Of a stretch of 48,170 nucleotides of DNA, positions 25,024 to 33,092 are shown piece after piece. Within the stretch, counting starts at the first letter, position 1, and every line of letters begins with the position of its first letter. The translations under genes were made by a program, and so were the position numbers. The stretch is taken from assembly GCF_010500995.1 (NCBI RefSeq), contig NZ_QVMK01000040.1, positions 1 to 48,170 on the forward strand, written 5' to 3'. Origin of the DNA: Bacteroides sp. 224. GTDB taxonomy: Bacteria > Bacteroidota > Bacteroidia > Bacteroidales > Bacteroidaceae. Under the pieces are notes generated by a model. It saw nothing but the letters and a program-made list of their open reading frames with translations. It had not been told where the DNA came from and did no database searches.

Positions 25024-26190
25024 ATGAAAAAACTACGAATCGGGTTATTGGCCCGAATTATTATTGCTATTATAATAGGAGTATTATTAGGACAGGTTCT
25101 TCCTGCTCCTTTTGTTCGTGTATTTATAACTTTCAATTCGCTGTTTAGTGAGTTTCTAAATTTTGTTATTCCATTAATCATATTGGGTTTGGTTACTGTA
25201 GCTATTGCCAATATAGGCAACAAAGCCGGGAAGCTTCTTCTTATTACAGTGGCCATTGCATACGGTTCTACACTATTTGCCGGATTTCTATCTTATTTTA
25301 CGGGAGCAAGCTTGTTTCCTTTAATGATAGAACCGGGAACTTCTCTGGAAGAAATAGCAGGTTCAGATAGTTTATTACCTTACTTTACAGTAAGCATTCC
25401 TCCATTAATGGGAGTAATGACCTCACTCGTACTCGCATTTATGTTGGGATTAGGGTTAGCCCATTTAAATGGGCAAACACTTAAAAAGGCAGCACAAGAT
25501 TTTCAAGAGATTATTGTGAAAGTGATAGAGAAAGTTATTATCCCTGTTCTTCCTTTATATATTTTCGGCATTTTCTTAAATATGACTTATTCAGGACAGG
25601 CGTTTTCTATATTATTGGTCTTTATTCAAATTATAGGAGTTATATTTGGGATTCACTTATTTGTGTTGATTCTCCAATATTCCATTGCCGGTTTATTAGT
25701 GAAACAAAATCCGTTTAAACTCCTGGCTCGTATGCTACCGGCGTACTTCACGGCTTTAGGTACACAATCTTCTGCAGCTACTATTCCTGTTACTTTGGCA
25801 CAAACAGTCAAAAACGGAGTTTCCCCACAAATTGCAGGTTTCGTTGTTCCTCTTTGTGCCACCATACATCTATCCGGCAGTACTTTAAAAATTGTGGCTT
25901 GTGCCCTCGCCTTAATGATTATGCAGGGAATGCCTTATGACTTTCCGCTCTTTGCAGGGTTTATTTGCCTGTTGGGCATTGCTATGGTTGCTGCTCCGGG
26001 TGTACCGGGCGGTGCTATAATGGCTTCTTTGGGAGTATTACAATCTGTTCTTGGATTTGGAGAAGATACCCAAGCACTTATGATAGCACTCTACATTGCT
26101 ATGGATAGTTTTGGTACAGCTTGTAATGTAACAGGCGATGGGGCTATAGCTTTAGCAGTAGATCAGCTAACCAAACATTCCAGAAAATAA
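25024..26190 (+). CDS. Dicarboxylate/amino acid:cation symporter (DAACS family)
   Basis: A 388-aa inner-membrane secondary transporter of the GltP/DctA/SstT group. About eight transmembrane segments plus the two re-entrant hairpins are visible. The serine-rich hairpin-1 motif appears as GTQSSAATIPVT, and the transport-site helix as TACNVTGDGAIAL near the C-terminus, where family members bind substrate and sodium. The start is MKKLRIGLLARIIIAI at 25024. Substrate could be glutamate, aspartate, serine/threonine or C4-dicarboxylate. An SPFH gene follows after 25 bp. Confidence 0.92.
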   Translation: MKKLRIGLLARIIIAIIIGVLLGQVLPAPFVRVFITFNSLFSEFLNFVIPLIILGLVTVAIANIGNKAGKLLLITVAIAYGSTLFAGFLSYFTGASLFPLMIEPGTSLEEIAGSDSLLPYFTVSIPPLMGVMTSLVLAFMLGLGLAHLNGQTLKKAAQDFQEIIVKVIEKVIIPVLPLYIFGIFLNMTYSGQAFSILLVFIQIIGVIFGIHLFVLILQYSIAGLLVKQNPFKLLARMLPAYFTALGTQSSAATIPVTLAQTVKNGVSPQIAGFVVPLCATIHLSGSTLKIVACALALMIMQGMPYDFPLFAGFICLLGIAMVAAPGVPGGAIMASLGVLQSVLGFGEDTQALMIALYIAMDSFGTACNVTGDGAIALAVDQLTKHSRK

Positions 26191-26215
26191 AATATCATCA
26201 TTAAATAATAACTAT

Positions 26216-26953
26216 ATGAATATCAAATCATCACACATTGTCATTGGGTTAATAATCATTCTGTTGGCTATATTCTCTTTTGGAGCTTTCTATACTGTAA
26301 ATACAGGCGAAAGAGGAGTCATTCTCCGATTTGGTCGATTAACCGGTATAGCCAGCGAAGGCTTGAACATGAAAATGCCTTTTGTAGATCAGGTTGAGCT
26401 TATGTCTGTTCGCGATTATAATCTTACCATGAAATCGGAAGTATCTTCCAGCGATATCCAAACAATTGCCGTAGAAGTGGGGCTTGTTTACTCCCTTGAT
26501 CCTATGAAGGTTGATTACATTTACCAAACTTATGGAAAGAGTATTGAAAACACATTATTAAGACCCACTCTATCAGAAAAGATCAATGCAATCATAGCCG
26601 AATATCCTATTGAAGCGTTTGTAGAAAAACGAGCTGAAATTTCCAGTCGCATCAGCACTGCATTTTCCAACCAGGTAGGTGGAAGTGGCATTATTGTAAA
26701 AAGCTTACTGATTACCAATCATGATTTCAGCGATGAGTTCAACAAAGCAATTGAAGATAAGAAGATAGCCGAGCAAGGTGCTCTTGCTGCTAAATTTACA
26801 TTGGAAAGAATGAAATTGGAAGCAGAAGCTCAGACAGTTAAACAAGCTTCATTATCGCCTATGGTGCTTCAGGAAATGGCTATTAATAAATGGGATGGAA
26901 AAATGCCACAATATTTTAGTGGAGATAAGTTGCCCTTTATTACGATAAAGTAG
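26216..26953 (+). CDS. SPFH/Band 7 (prohibitin-like) membrane protein
   Basis: A 245-aa protein with one N-terminal transmembrane helix (IVIGLIIILLAIFSFGAFYTV) and a Band 7 domain starting NTGERGVILRFGRLTGIASEGLNMKMPFVDQVE. The C-terminal half is charged helix (ISSRISTAFSNQ ... EAEAQTVKQ) that should form the coiled coil used for oligomerisation. Prohibitin-like proteins form large membrane rings that scaffold microdomains or regulate FtsH-type proteases. Co-transcription with the symporter is likely but a functional link is not shown. Confidence 0.92.
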   Translation: MNIKSSHIVIGLIIILLAIFSFGAFYTVNTGERGVILRFGRLTGIASEGLNMKMPFVDQVELMSVRDYNLTMKSEVSSSDIQTIAVEVGLVYSLDPMKVDYIYQTYGKSIENTLLRPTLSEKINAIIAEYPIEAFVEKRAEISSRISTAFSNQVGGSGIIVKSLLITNHDFSDEFNKAIEDKKIAEQGALAAKFTLERMKLEAEAQTVKQASLSPMVLQEMAINKWDGKMPQYFSGDKLPFITIK

Positions 26954-26956
26954 TAG

Positions 26957-27023
26957 TCAGTAGTTAAGAGCCAGTAGTTAGAATAAATGAAGTATCTATT
27001 TACCTAACTACTGGCTACCGACT
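26957..27023. terminator. Long inverted repeat between convergent genes
   Basis: AGCCAGTAGTTAG (26969-26981) pairs perfectly with CTAACTACTGGCT (27004-27016) around a 22-base loop. Beyond a 7-base bulge the arms continue as AGTCAGTA / TACCGACT with one mismatch. It separates the SPFH gene from ettA. There is no T-tract, so it may be a repeat element or mRNA stabiliser. Confidence 0.6.
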
Positions 27024-27031
27024 ATTAAATT

Positions 27032-28717
27032 TTATTCCATCAATTTTCTATATCTCACCCTCTTCGGTTCCACATCTCCCATTCGTTTCATCTTATTCTC
27101 TTCGTATTCCGAATAAGAACCTTCGAAATAGAATACATTCGAATCGCCTTCAAAAGCAAGGATATGTGTACAGATTCTATCTAAGAACCAACGGTCGTGC
27201 GAGATAACCACAGCACATCCGGCAAATTCTTCCAAACCTTCTTCCAACGCACGCAGGGTATTAACGTCGATATCATTGGTAGGCTCATCGAGCAACAATA
27301 CGTTACCTTCTTCTTTCAGTGCCATTGCCAGATGCAGACGGTTGCGCTCACCACCGGAAAGCACTCCGCAAAGCTTTTCCTGATCACCACCGGAGAAGTT
27401 GAAACGAGATAAGTAAGCACGCGCATTTACATCGCGACCACCCATACGAATTAACTCGTTGCCACCGGAAATAACCTGATAAACGCTCTTATTAGGATCA
27501 ATGTCACTATGTTGCTGATCTACATAAGCTACTTTCACAGTCTCTCCTACTTCGAATGTTCCATTGTCGGGTGTTTCCAATCCCATAATGAGACGGAATA
27601 AAGTGGTTTTACCAGCACCATTAGGTCCAATTACCCCCACAATACCATTGGGAGGAAGCATAAAGTTCAGATCATCAAATAATAATTTATCTCCATAAGC
27701 TTTTGCTACATGAATGGCTTCAATAACCTTGTTACCCAAACGAGGACCATTCGGGATGAAGATTTCCAGTTTCTCTTCCTTCGCTTTCACATCCTCATTC
27801 AACAGTTTATCGTAAGAGTTCAAACGAGCCTTTCCTTTTGCCTGACGCGCTTTCGGAGCCATACGAACCCATTCTAACTCGCGTTCCAATGTTTTACGAC
27901 GCTTGCTGACTGTTTTCTCCTCCATTTCCATGCGCTTGGTTTTCTGTTCCAACCACGAAGAATAGTTTCCTTTCCATGGAATACCTTCACCACGATCCAG
28001 TTCAAGAATCCAACCTGCTACATGATCAAGGAAATAACGGTCGTGAGTTACGGCAATTACTGTACCTTCATATTGTTGTAGATGTTGTTCCAACCAGTCA
28101 ATAGATTCTGCGTCCAAGTGGTTGGTAGGCTCATCGAGCAATAGTATATCCGGTTTTTGAAGCAACAAACGGCACAAAGCTACACGACGACGCTCTCCTC
28201 CGGAAAGGTTTTGCACCAACTGATCTTCGGGTGGACAACGAAGGGCATCCATAGCGCGTTCCAAAGTACTGTCCAGATTCCATGCATCTGTTGCATCGAT
28301 AATATCCTGAAGTTCTGCCTGGCGGGCAAAGAGTTTATCCATTTTATCCGAATCTTCGTAGTATTCGGGTTCTCCAAATTTCAGGTTTATTTCTTCGTAT
28401 TCGGTCAATGCATCCACAATAGGTTGCACACCTTCCATCACTACTTCTTTTACAGTCTTGGTATCATCCAGTTTAGGTTCTTGTTCCAAATATCCCACAG
28501 AATATCCGGGAGAAAACACAACCTCACCTTGATATGATTTTTCAAGTCCGGCGATAATTTTCATTAAGGTTGACTTACCGGAACCGTTTAAACCGATAAT
28601 ACCAATCTTTGCACCATAGAAGAAAGACAGATAGATATCTTTCAGTACATACTTATTCGGTTGGAATGCTTTACTTACACCAACCATCGAAAAAATAATT
28701 TTCTTATCGTCAGCCAT
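27032..28717 (-). CDS. ettA: Energy-dependent translational throttle protein EttA (ABC-F)
   Basis: Cytosolic ABC-F ATPase that binds the ribosomal E site and gates the first elongation step according to ATP/ADP ratio. The 561-aa protein has two ATPase domains (Walker A GLNGSGKST near residue 45 and GPNGAGKTT in the second half), two signatures (LSGGERRRVALCRLLL and LSGGERNRLHLAMAL), the arm subdomain around PCPPEDQ-type sequence, and the charged linker ERELEWVRMAPKARQAKGKARL. I start at 28717 (MADDKKIIFSMVGVSKAF); an in-frame 30-residue extension runs through the promoter and is rejected. It is divergent from tRNA-Lys. Confidence 0.95.
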   Translation of the reverse strand: MADDKKIIFSMVGVSKAFQPNKYVLKDIYLSFFYGAKIGIIGLNGSGKSTLMKIIAGLEKSYQGEVVFSPGYSVGYLEQEPKLDDTKTVKEVVMEGVQPIVDALTEYEEINLKFGEPEYYEDSDKMDKLFARQAELQDIIDATDAWNLDSTLERAMDALRCPPEDQLVQNLSGGERRRVALCRLLLQKPDILLLDEPTNHLDAESIDWLEQHLQQYEGTVIAVTHDRYFLDHVAGWILELDRGEGIPWKGNYSSWLEQKTKRMEMEEKTVSKRRKTLERELEWVRMAPKARQAKGKARLNSYDKLLNEDVKAKEEKLEIFIPNGPRLGNKVIEAIHVAKAYGDKLLFDDLNFMLPPNGIVGVIGPNGAGKTTLFRLIMGLETPDNGTFEVGETVKVAYVDQQHSDIDPNKSVYQVISGGNELIRMGGRDVNARAYLSRFNFSGGDQEKLCGVLSGGERNRLHLAMALKEEGNVLLLDEPTNDIDVNTLRALEEGLEEFAGCAVVISHDRWFLDRICTHILAFEGDSNVFYFEGSYSEYEENKMKRMGDVEPKRVRYRKLME

Positions 28718-28746
28718 ATTAATAATGTATATATTGTTAATTGGCG

Positions 28747-28754
28747 CAAAGATA
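28747..28754 (-). promoter_or_regulatory. Predicted -7 box of ettA
   Basis: On the minus strand TATCTTTG matches TAnnTTTG, 29 bp before the ettA start codon at 28717. Its upstream part overlaps the -33 element of the divergent tRNA promoter. Confidence 0.55.
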
Positions 28755-28773
28755 GGAAAAAGTGTGGAATATT

Positions 28774-28804
28774 TTTGGAGTTTAAGAAAATAGTTATACC
28801 TTTG
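28774..28804 (+). promoter_or_regulatory. Predicted promoter of tRNA-Lys
   Basis: TTTG at 28774-28777, a 19-bp gap, then TACCTTTG at 28797-28804. It is a near-ideal Bacteroidetes promoter, as expected for a tRNA gene. Confidence 0.7.
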
Positions 28805-28830
28805 CACCCGCTTAACCGCAATAAAGGATT

Positions 28831-28903
28831 GATTCGCTAGCTCAGCAGGTAGAGCACAACACTTTTAATGTTGGGGTCCTGGGTTCGAGCCCCAGGCGGA
28901 TCA
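28831..28903 (+). tRNA. tRNA-Lys (anticodon TTT)
   Basis: A 73-nt cloverleaf without encoded CCA. The acceptor stem GATTCGC pairs with GCGGATC (one T-G pair), the D stem is GCTC/GAGC, and the anticodon stem CAACA/TGTTG encloses loop CTTTTAA with anticodon TTT. The variable loop is GGGTC and the T arm CTGGG-TTCGAGC-CCCAG, with discriminator A at 28903. It is followed by a strong terminator, so it is a single-gene unit. Confidence 0.97.
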
Positions 28904-28910
28904 CAGAAAG

Positions 28911-28950
28911 AAAACGCAAGTAGCTCATCATCAAGCTCTTGCGTTTTTTT
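28911..28950 (+). terminator. Rho-independent terminator of tRNA-Lys
   Basis: AAAACGCAAG (28911-28920) pairs with CTTGCGTTTT (28938-28947), extended inward by AGCT/AGCT after a one-base bulge, and followed by a T run. Confidence 0.88.
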
Positions 28951-28956
28951 CTTTTA

Positions 28957-28964
28957 TAGATTTG
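28957..28964 (+). promoter_or_regulatory. Predicted -7 box upstream of the AsmA-like gene
   Basis: TAGATTTG matches TAnnTTTG just after the tRNA terminator. It would give a long leader of about 120 nt before the AsmA-like start, containing the small relic ORF at 29025. Confidence 0.45.
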
Positions 28965-29024
28965 CACCACTGTTACATAGTGGAAAAGTCTTTTTATAAT
29001 CAATTAATCTTAAAATTAAAAGAA

Positions 29025-29090
29025 ATGAAGAAGACTTGCTTTTCGGTTTGCTGCTTTTATTCTATACTTGCAAAAAATCTGATAAAGTAA
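29025..29090 (+). pseudogene. Possible lipoprotein relic, frameshifted
   Basis: The ATG at 29025 opens a 21-codon ORF (MKKTCFSVCCF...). Shifting frame after the third codon gives LLFGLLLLFYTCKKSDK, which looks like a lipoprotein signal peptide with a Cys, continuing to a stop shortly after the AsmA start. It may be a decayed lipoprotein gene or a chance reading; the stretch is short and the lipobox (FYTC) is imperfect. Confidence 0.25.
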
Positions 29091-29093
29091 AGC

Positions 29094-32000
29094 ATGACGC
29101 AAGATATTTTGGAAAAAAGAAAGAAGAAAAGGATCCTGCTTAAAATTGGGATTGGAATTTTATCACTCATCATTTTAATTAATATTGCTATTGGTATCAT
29201 TTTGAATACCATAGTTACTCCTCAAAAAATTACTCCTTTCATTTTAGGAGTAGCTCACGAATATATAGATGCTCAGGTAAATTGCGAATCCATTGATATT
29301 ACCTTCTTCAGTACCTTTCCTAATTTAGGGGTCAAGCTTCAACAAGGGAGCGTCATTCATCATTCTCAAACAACAGCATCCACCGACAGTACATTACAAA
29401 CATACGCATTACCCCAGGACACACTTATCACTTTCCAACATTGCATAGTTTCGCTAAACCCCATTGCTTTCCTTATAAAAAAACAGATTATCATTAATCA
29501 GCTGGAGATTAAGGATGCAGATATTTATGCTTTTGTAGATGTTGAAGGAAAGAAAAATTGGGATATCTTCACTGCTACTACTGAGGAAGAAAAGAAAGAA
29601 GAGAACAAAAAGACATCACAAGCTCCTGAGCTAAATATCAACAACATCCGCTTACAAAACATCAACCTTGTTTATGATGACTTGCAACAGGATCTTTTCT
29701 TAATGGTCGACAGCCTGCGTATGAGGTTAAACGGAAATCTCTCCAAAGCGAAAGCCGACTTGGATCTGAGGTTGCGAACCAGCGGATTTTCTTGCTATCA
29801 CCAAGAGAAAACTTATGCCAAAAGTATTCCATTCAGCATCCAAACTCAACTGCATAGAGATCGAAAAGTGAAAAACCTATCAATAGAGAAAGGGTCTGTC
29901 TCAGTAGGCATCCTAAAGCTAAACATGAAAGGCATGCTTACAAGGGGAGAAGAACCTTTGACTACAGATGTAGATATTGACTTCGATCTGAATGCTTCGT
30001 CCTTAAACGATTTAATTCGTATGATTCCTGAACATATTTCAGACATACCTTCTAAACTGAAAGGAAATGGAAAGATACTTTCCAGCGGAAAGATCATCGG
30101 TAAGTTAGGAAAAGAGCAGTATCCGCCTGTTTCCGTATCTTTTAAATTAGCAGATGGCTCTTTGAGGTCGGTAAAGCACCCAGACAAGCCTTTGTTGGAG
30201 AAAATAGATATTGATTTTTATACACTACTGGATTTCTCTGATAAAGAAAAGTCTTCTCTTACACTGAACAACCTGTACCTCCAATCCAGCTCTTCACAGA
30301 TAACTCTTAAAGGAGCATTCAACCATTTACTAACCAATCCGGTTATAGATGCACATGCAAAGGCAAATATCAATTTAACTCAATTGTCCAAAGACCTTCC
30401 TTTTACCAAAAACAAATTCAATATGGGCGGAACCATCAATTTTAATCTCTCCGGAAATTGCACGTTGGAAGATATACAGTCAACTAATTTAGGAAAGATA
30501 AACATCAATGGTAATACGCATATTAAGAATGTGACTTTCAACAGCGTGGAAGAGGATCTTTCTTTTTATGCTTCTTTGGCAAATATGGCTTTTGGAAGTA
30601 ACACCTCCGATAGCATACGAGGCAGACTGCAAGAAAGTTTATTAAGAGGAAACATCACTTTAGATAGTTTAAACCTAAACTGGAAAAAGGAACTGATGGC
30701 CAATGCCGGAAAACTAACTACCAGATTTAGTACCTCCGAGCCACAAGATACAGGAAGCATTGCGCCAGTAATGGTTTACGCAAAAGCTGAAAACTTACGT
30801 CTTACCATGGGAGACTCTATCCGGATGCGAGCTTTTAAAACAAGTGCGGCCATCCGCATGTCATCCAACAAAGAGAATCCCCGACTGCCCGAAGTAAGCA
30901 CCCGTCTTTCCTTAGACAGCCTGAGAGGAAGATTTCTGACCATGGGCGGTCGGATGAGTAATGCAGTTCTAACCCTTAAAGCAGTAAAAGCAGCACCTCG
31001 ACAACCACGAACCAATATTGCCGGAAGGGATACTACCCTAACCCGTGTTCAAAGAGATTCTATCCGAAAAAGTCGTACTGATGTAGAAACAAACCTCTCT
31101 TTCAGATTGGAATCTAAAGAAACACGAGATCTTTTACGCAAATGGGAAGTATCCGGAAGTTTAATAAGCAAAGACATCAGTTTCCGAACCCCCTTATTTC
31201 CACTCCCGCTACGCATGAGTGAATCGGAAATGAGTTTCACTACCAATACCCTTTCATTGGCTAAGGCTCAGGTGAAGATTGGGGCATCTGATCTTTCTTT
31301 AAACGGAGAGATAGAAGGTATACGCGGTGCTTTACTATACAACGGAAAAGTAGCTGCCCGCTTAAATCTTCTTGCCGACTCTATCGATTTTAATCAATTA
31401 ATAAAAGCAGCCATTGCCGGGGGCGAATATACCCGAAAGAACACACAGGAAAAAGATTCGATCTCCGAGAAGGTACTCGACGATAACAATTTGGTTACCA
31501 CAGAGTTAGACACCATACAATCAGGCATCTTTGTCATTCCCAGAAACCTGAACATTGAGTTCAATTCTATTATTAAACATGCCAAATACTCCGACTTGAA
31601 CCTGCAAAACATCCGGGGGAATATTATTCTACGCGATCAAGCCATACAGTTACCTCGCCTACACCTTAACTCGAATGTAGGAAGTGTCAACTTAAATATG
31701 GTTTATAAAGCACCCAACCGAAAAGGTGCTCATCTGGGATTGGATTTGAATATGGATAAGGTAGACGTAAAGGAGCTTATCAAAACTTTCCCGATGATGG
31801 ACGATCTTACACCAATGCTGCGCTCCTTCGAAGGAGTAGTGAATTGTAAAATGACTGCGGTAACGGAACTTGATTCCTTAATGAATGTTCAACTCCCTCA
31901 AACCACTGCTTCTTGCGTGCTAAATGGTAAAAACATGATTCTGCTGGATGGGGAAACCTTTTCCGAGATTTCTAAAACACTGATGTTTAAAAACAAACAC

Positions 32001-32486
32001 AAGAATATTATCGACAGTCTTTCTGTAGAAATGATTCTGGAAGAAGAAAAACTAATGATTTTCCCTTTCCAAATCTCCATAGACCGATATGAAGTAGCCG
32101 TAGGAGGTATTCAAAATCTTGATTTATCGTTCGACTATCATATTACTGTATTAAAATCGCCTGTTCCCTTTAAGTTAGGTCTTAACATTACAGGCAGTCC
32201 TGATAAAATGAAAATACGTTTGGCCAAGCCAAAATACAAAAACCTATTCACCACCACCCGGGAAGAAACGCTGAACAATACTACCATCAACCTCCGGCAA
32301 GAAATGGAGAATAAATTGCAGAGAAGTATTCAGGAAATTATCGGGGCAGACGCCTTACGACCTGTTCGTAGGCCAACAATAGCCCTGCCGGATAGTTTAC
32401 GACAAACCTTCTTCTTGTTAGACACAACCTCTGTTTCGCAAGAAGCAGTGGAGCCGGATAGTATTATTTCTATGAAAACACCTTAG
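29094..32486 (+). CDS. AsmA family protein, large envelope protein
   Basis: A 1130-aa protein with one N-terminal transmembrane helix (IGIGILSLIILINIAIGIIL, ~residues 17-37). The large periplasmic part starts with an AsmA N-terminal domain (VAHEYIDAQVNCESIDITFFSTFPNLGVKL; IKKQIIINQLEIKDADIYAFVDVEGKKNWDIF). The AsmA-like C-terminal region (about 800-1060) shows the LHLNSNVGSVNLNMVYKAPNRKG pattern. A low-complexity Glu/Lys linker lies near residue 165. AsmA proteins are repeating beta-groove bridges thought to move phospholipids to the outer membrane. A small DUF937-like gene follows after 68 bp. Confidence 0.9.
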   Translation: MTQDILEKRKKKRILLKIGIGILSLIILINIAIGIILNTIVTPQKITPFILGVAHEYIDAQVNCESIDITFFSTFPNLGVKLQQGSVIHHSQTTASTDSTLQTYALPQDTLITFQHCIVSLNPIAFLIKKQIIINQLEIKDADIYAFVDVEGKKNWDIFTATTEEEKKEENKKTSQAPELNINNIRLQNINLVYDDLQQDLFLMVDSLRMRLNGNLSKAKADLDLRLRTSGFSCYHQEKTYAKSIPFSIQTQLHRDRKVKNLSIEKGSVSVGILKLNMKGMLTRGEEPLTTDVDIDFDLNASSLNDLIRMIPEHISDIPSKLKGNGKILSSGKIIGKLGKEQYPPVSVSFKLADGSLRSVKHPDKPLLEKIDIDFYTLLDFSDKEKSSLTLNNLYLQSSSSQITLKGAFNHLLTNPVIDAHAKANINLTQLSKDLPFTKNKFNMGGTINFNLSGNCTLEDIQSTNLGKININGNTHIKNVTFNSVEEDLSFYASLANMAFGSNTSDSIRGRLQESLLRGNITLDSLNLNWKKELMANAGKLTTRFSTSEPQDTGSIAPVMVYAKAENLRLTMGDSIRMRAFKTSAAIRMSSNKENPRLPEVSTRLSLDSLRGRFLTMGGRMSNAVLTLKAVKAAPRQPRTNIAGRDTTLTRVQRDSIRKSRTDVETNLSFRLESKETRDLLRKWEVSGSLISKDISFRTPLFPLPLRMSESEMSFTTNTLSLAKAQVKIGASDLSLNGEIEGIRGALLYNGKVAARLNLLADSIDFNQLIKAAIAGGEYTRKNTQEKDSISEKVLDDNNLVTTELDTIQSGIFVIPRNLNIEFNSIIKHAKYSDLNLQNIRGNIILRDQAIQLPRLHLNSNVGSVNLNMVYKAPNRKGAHLGLDLNMDKVDVKELIKTFPMMDDLTPMLRSFEGVVNCKMTAVTELDSLMNVQLPQTTASCVLNGKNMILLDGETFSEISKTLMFKNKHKNIIDSLSVEMILEEEKLMIFPFQISIDRYEVAVGGIQNLDLSFDYHITVLKSPVPFKLGLNITGSPDKMKIRLAKPKYKNLFTTTREETLNNTTINLRQEMENKLQRSIQEIIGADALRPVRRPTIALPDSLRQTFFLLDTTSVSQEAVEPDSIISMKTP

Positions 32487-32554
32487 AAACATAAACATTC
32501 AAACCTGTCGATTGTTAATCTACAGGTCATTAACCACTAAAAACTATTATAATT

Positions 32555-32995
32555 ATGTTAGACGGAATTTTGAATTTAGTAAAAGAGACTGTAATTAAAT
32601 CTATCAGTAATAATGAAAATGTGCCCGAAGCTAAAAGAGCAGATGCAGTAAATGTAACCACAGAGGCAGTAACCAATGGATTGAAAGAAAACCTGACGTT
32701 AGGAAACCTTTCCAACATCACTGATCTGTTTAAGAAAGGTTCTTCTGCTACAAAAAACCCTATTACGAACAACATTATCGAAATGGTAACCAGTTCACTG
32801 ATTCAGAAAATAGGCTTATCGCAGTCGGTAGCCAATATGATTTCTACTACAGTTGTTCCGATGGTAATGAAAGCCATTTCAGGCAAAGTAAACGATCCGA
32901 ACGAAAAGGGATTCAGCATAGAATCTATCCTTGAAAGCGTTTCCGGAGGTAAAGCTGATGGTCTTTTAGGCAAATTAGGTAAGCTTTTCGGTTAA
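32555..32995 (+). CDS. DUF937-like small protein
   Basis: A 146-aa mostly helical protein without signal peptide or membrane segment. It has the look of DUF937/YidB-like proteins: a helix with NVTTEAVTNGLKENLTLGNLSNITDLFKKG, a second helical half (SSLIQKIGLSQSVANMISTTVVPMVMKAI), and a glycine-rich end GGKADGLLGKLGKLFG, where the family often ends in a GGLLG-like repeat. Function is unknown. A strong terminator follows. Family assignment is from general pattern and could be wrong. Confidence 0.65.
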   Translation: MLDGILNLVKETVIKSISNNENVPEAKRADAVNVTTEAVTNGLKENLTLGNLSNITDLFKKGSSATKNPITNNIIEMVTSSLIQKIGLSQSVANMISTTVVPMVMKAISGKVNDPNEKGFSIESILESVSGGKADGLLGKLGKLFG

Positions 32996-33002
32996 GAAAA
33001 AA

Positions 33003-33046
33003 AGACTGCCAACAGAAGAATAACACAACTATTGGCAGTCTATTTT
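33003..33046. terminator. Bidirectional terminator
   Basis: AGACTGCCAA (33003-33012) pairs with TTGGCAGTCT (33032-33041), followed by ATTTTT on the plus strand and an A7 run preceding it (T7 on the minus strand). It serves the DUF937-like gene and convergent lacZ. Confidence 0.85.
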
Positions 33047-33092
33047 TAAATGCTGTTTAGAATTTTATTCAAAGATAATAACGTTGAAATTT

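Noticed and set aside
28718..28807. 30-residue N-terminal extension of EttA
   Set aside because: It would run through the ettA -7 box and the divergent tRNA promoter; the family starts near MADDKKIIFSM.
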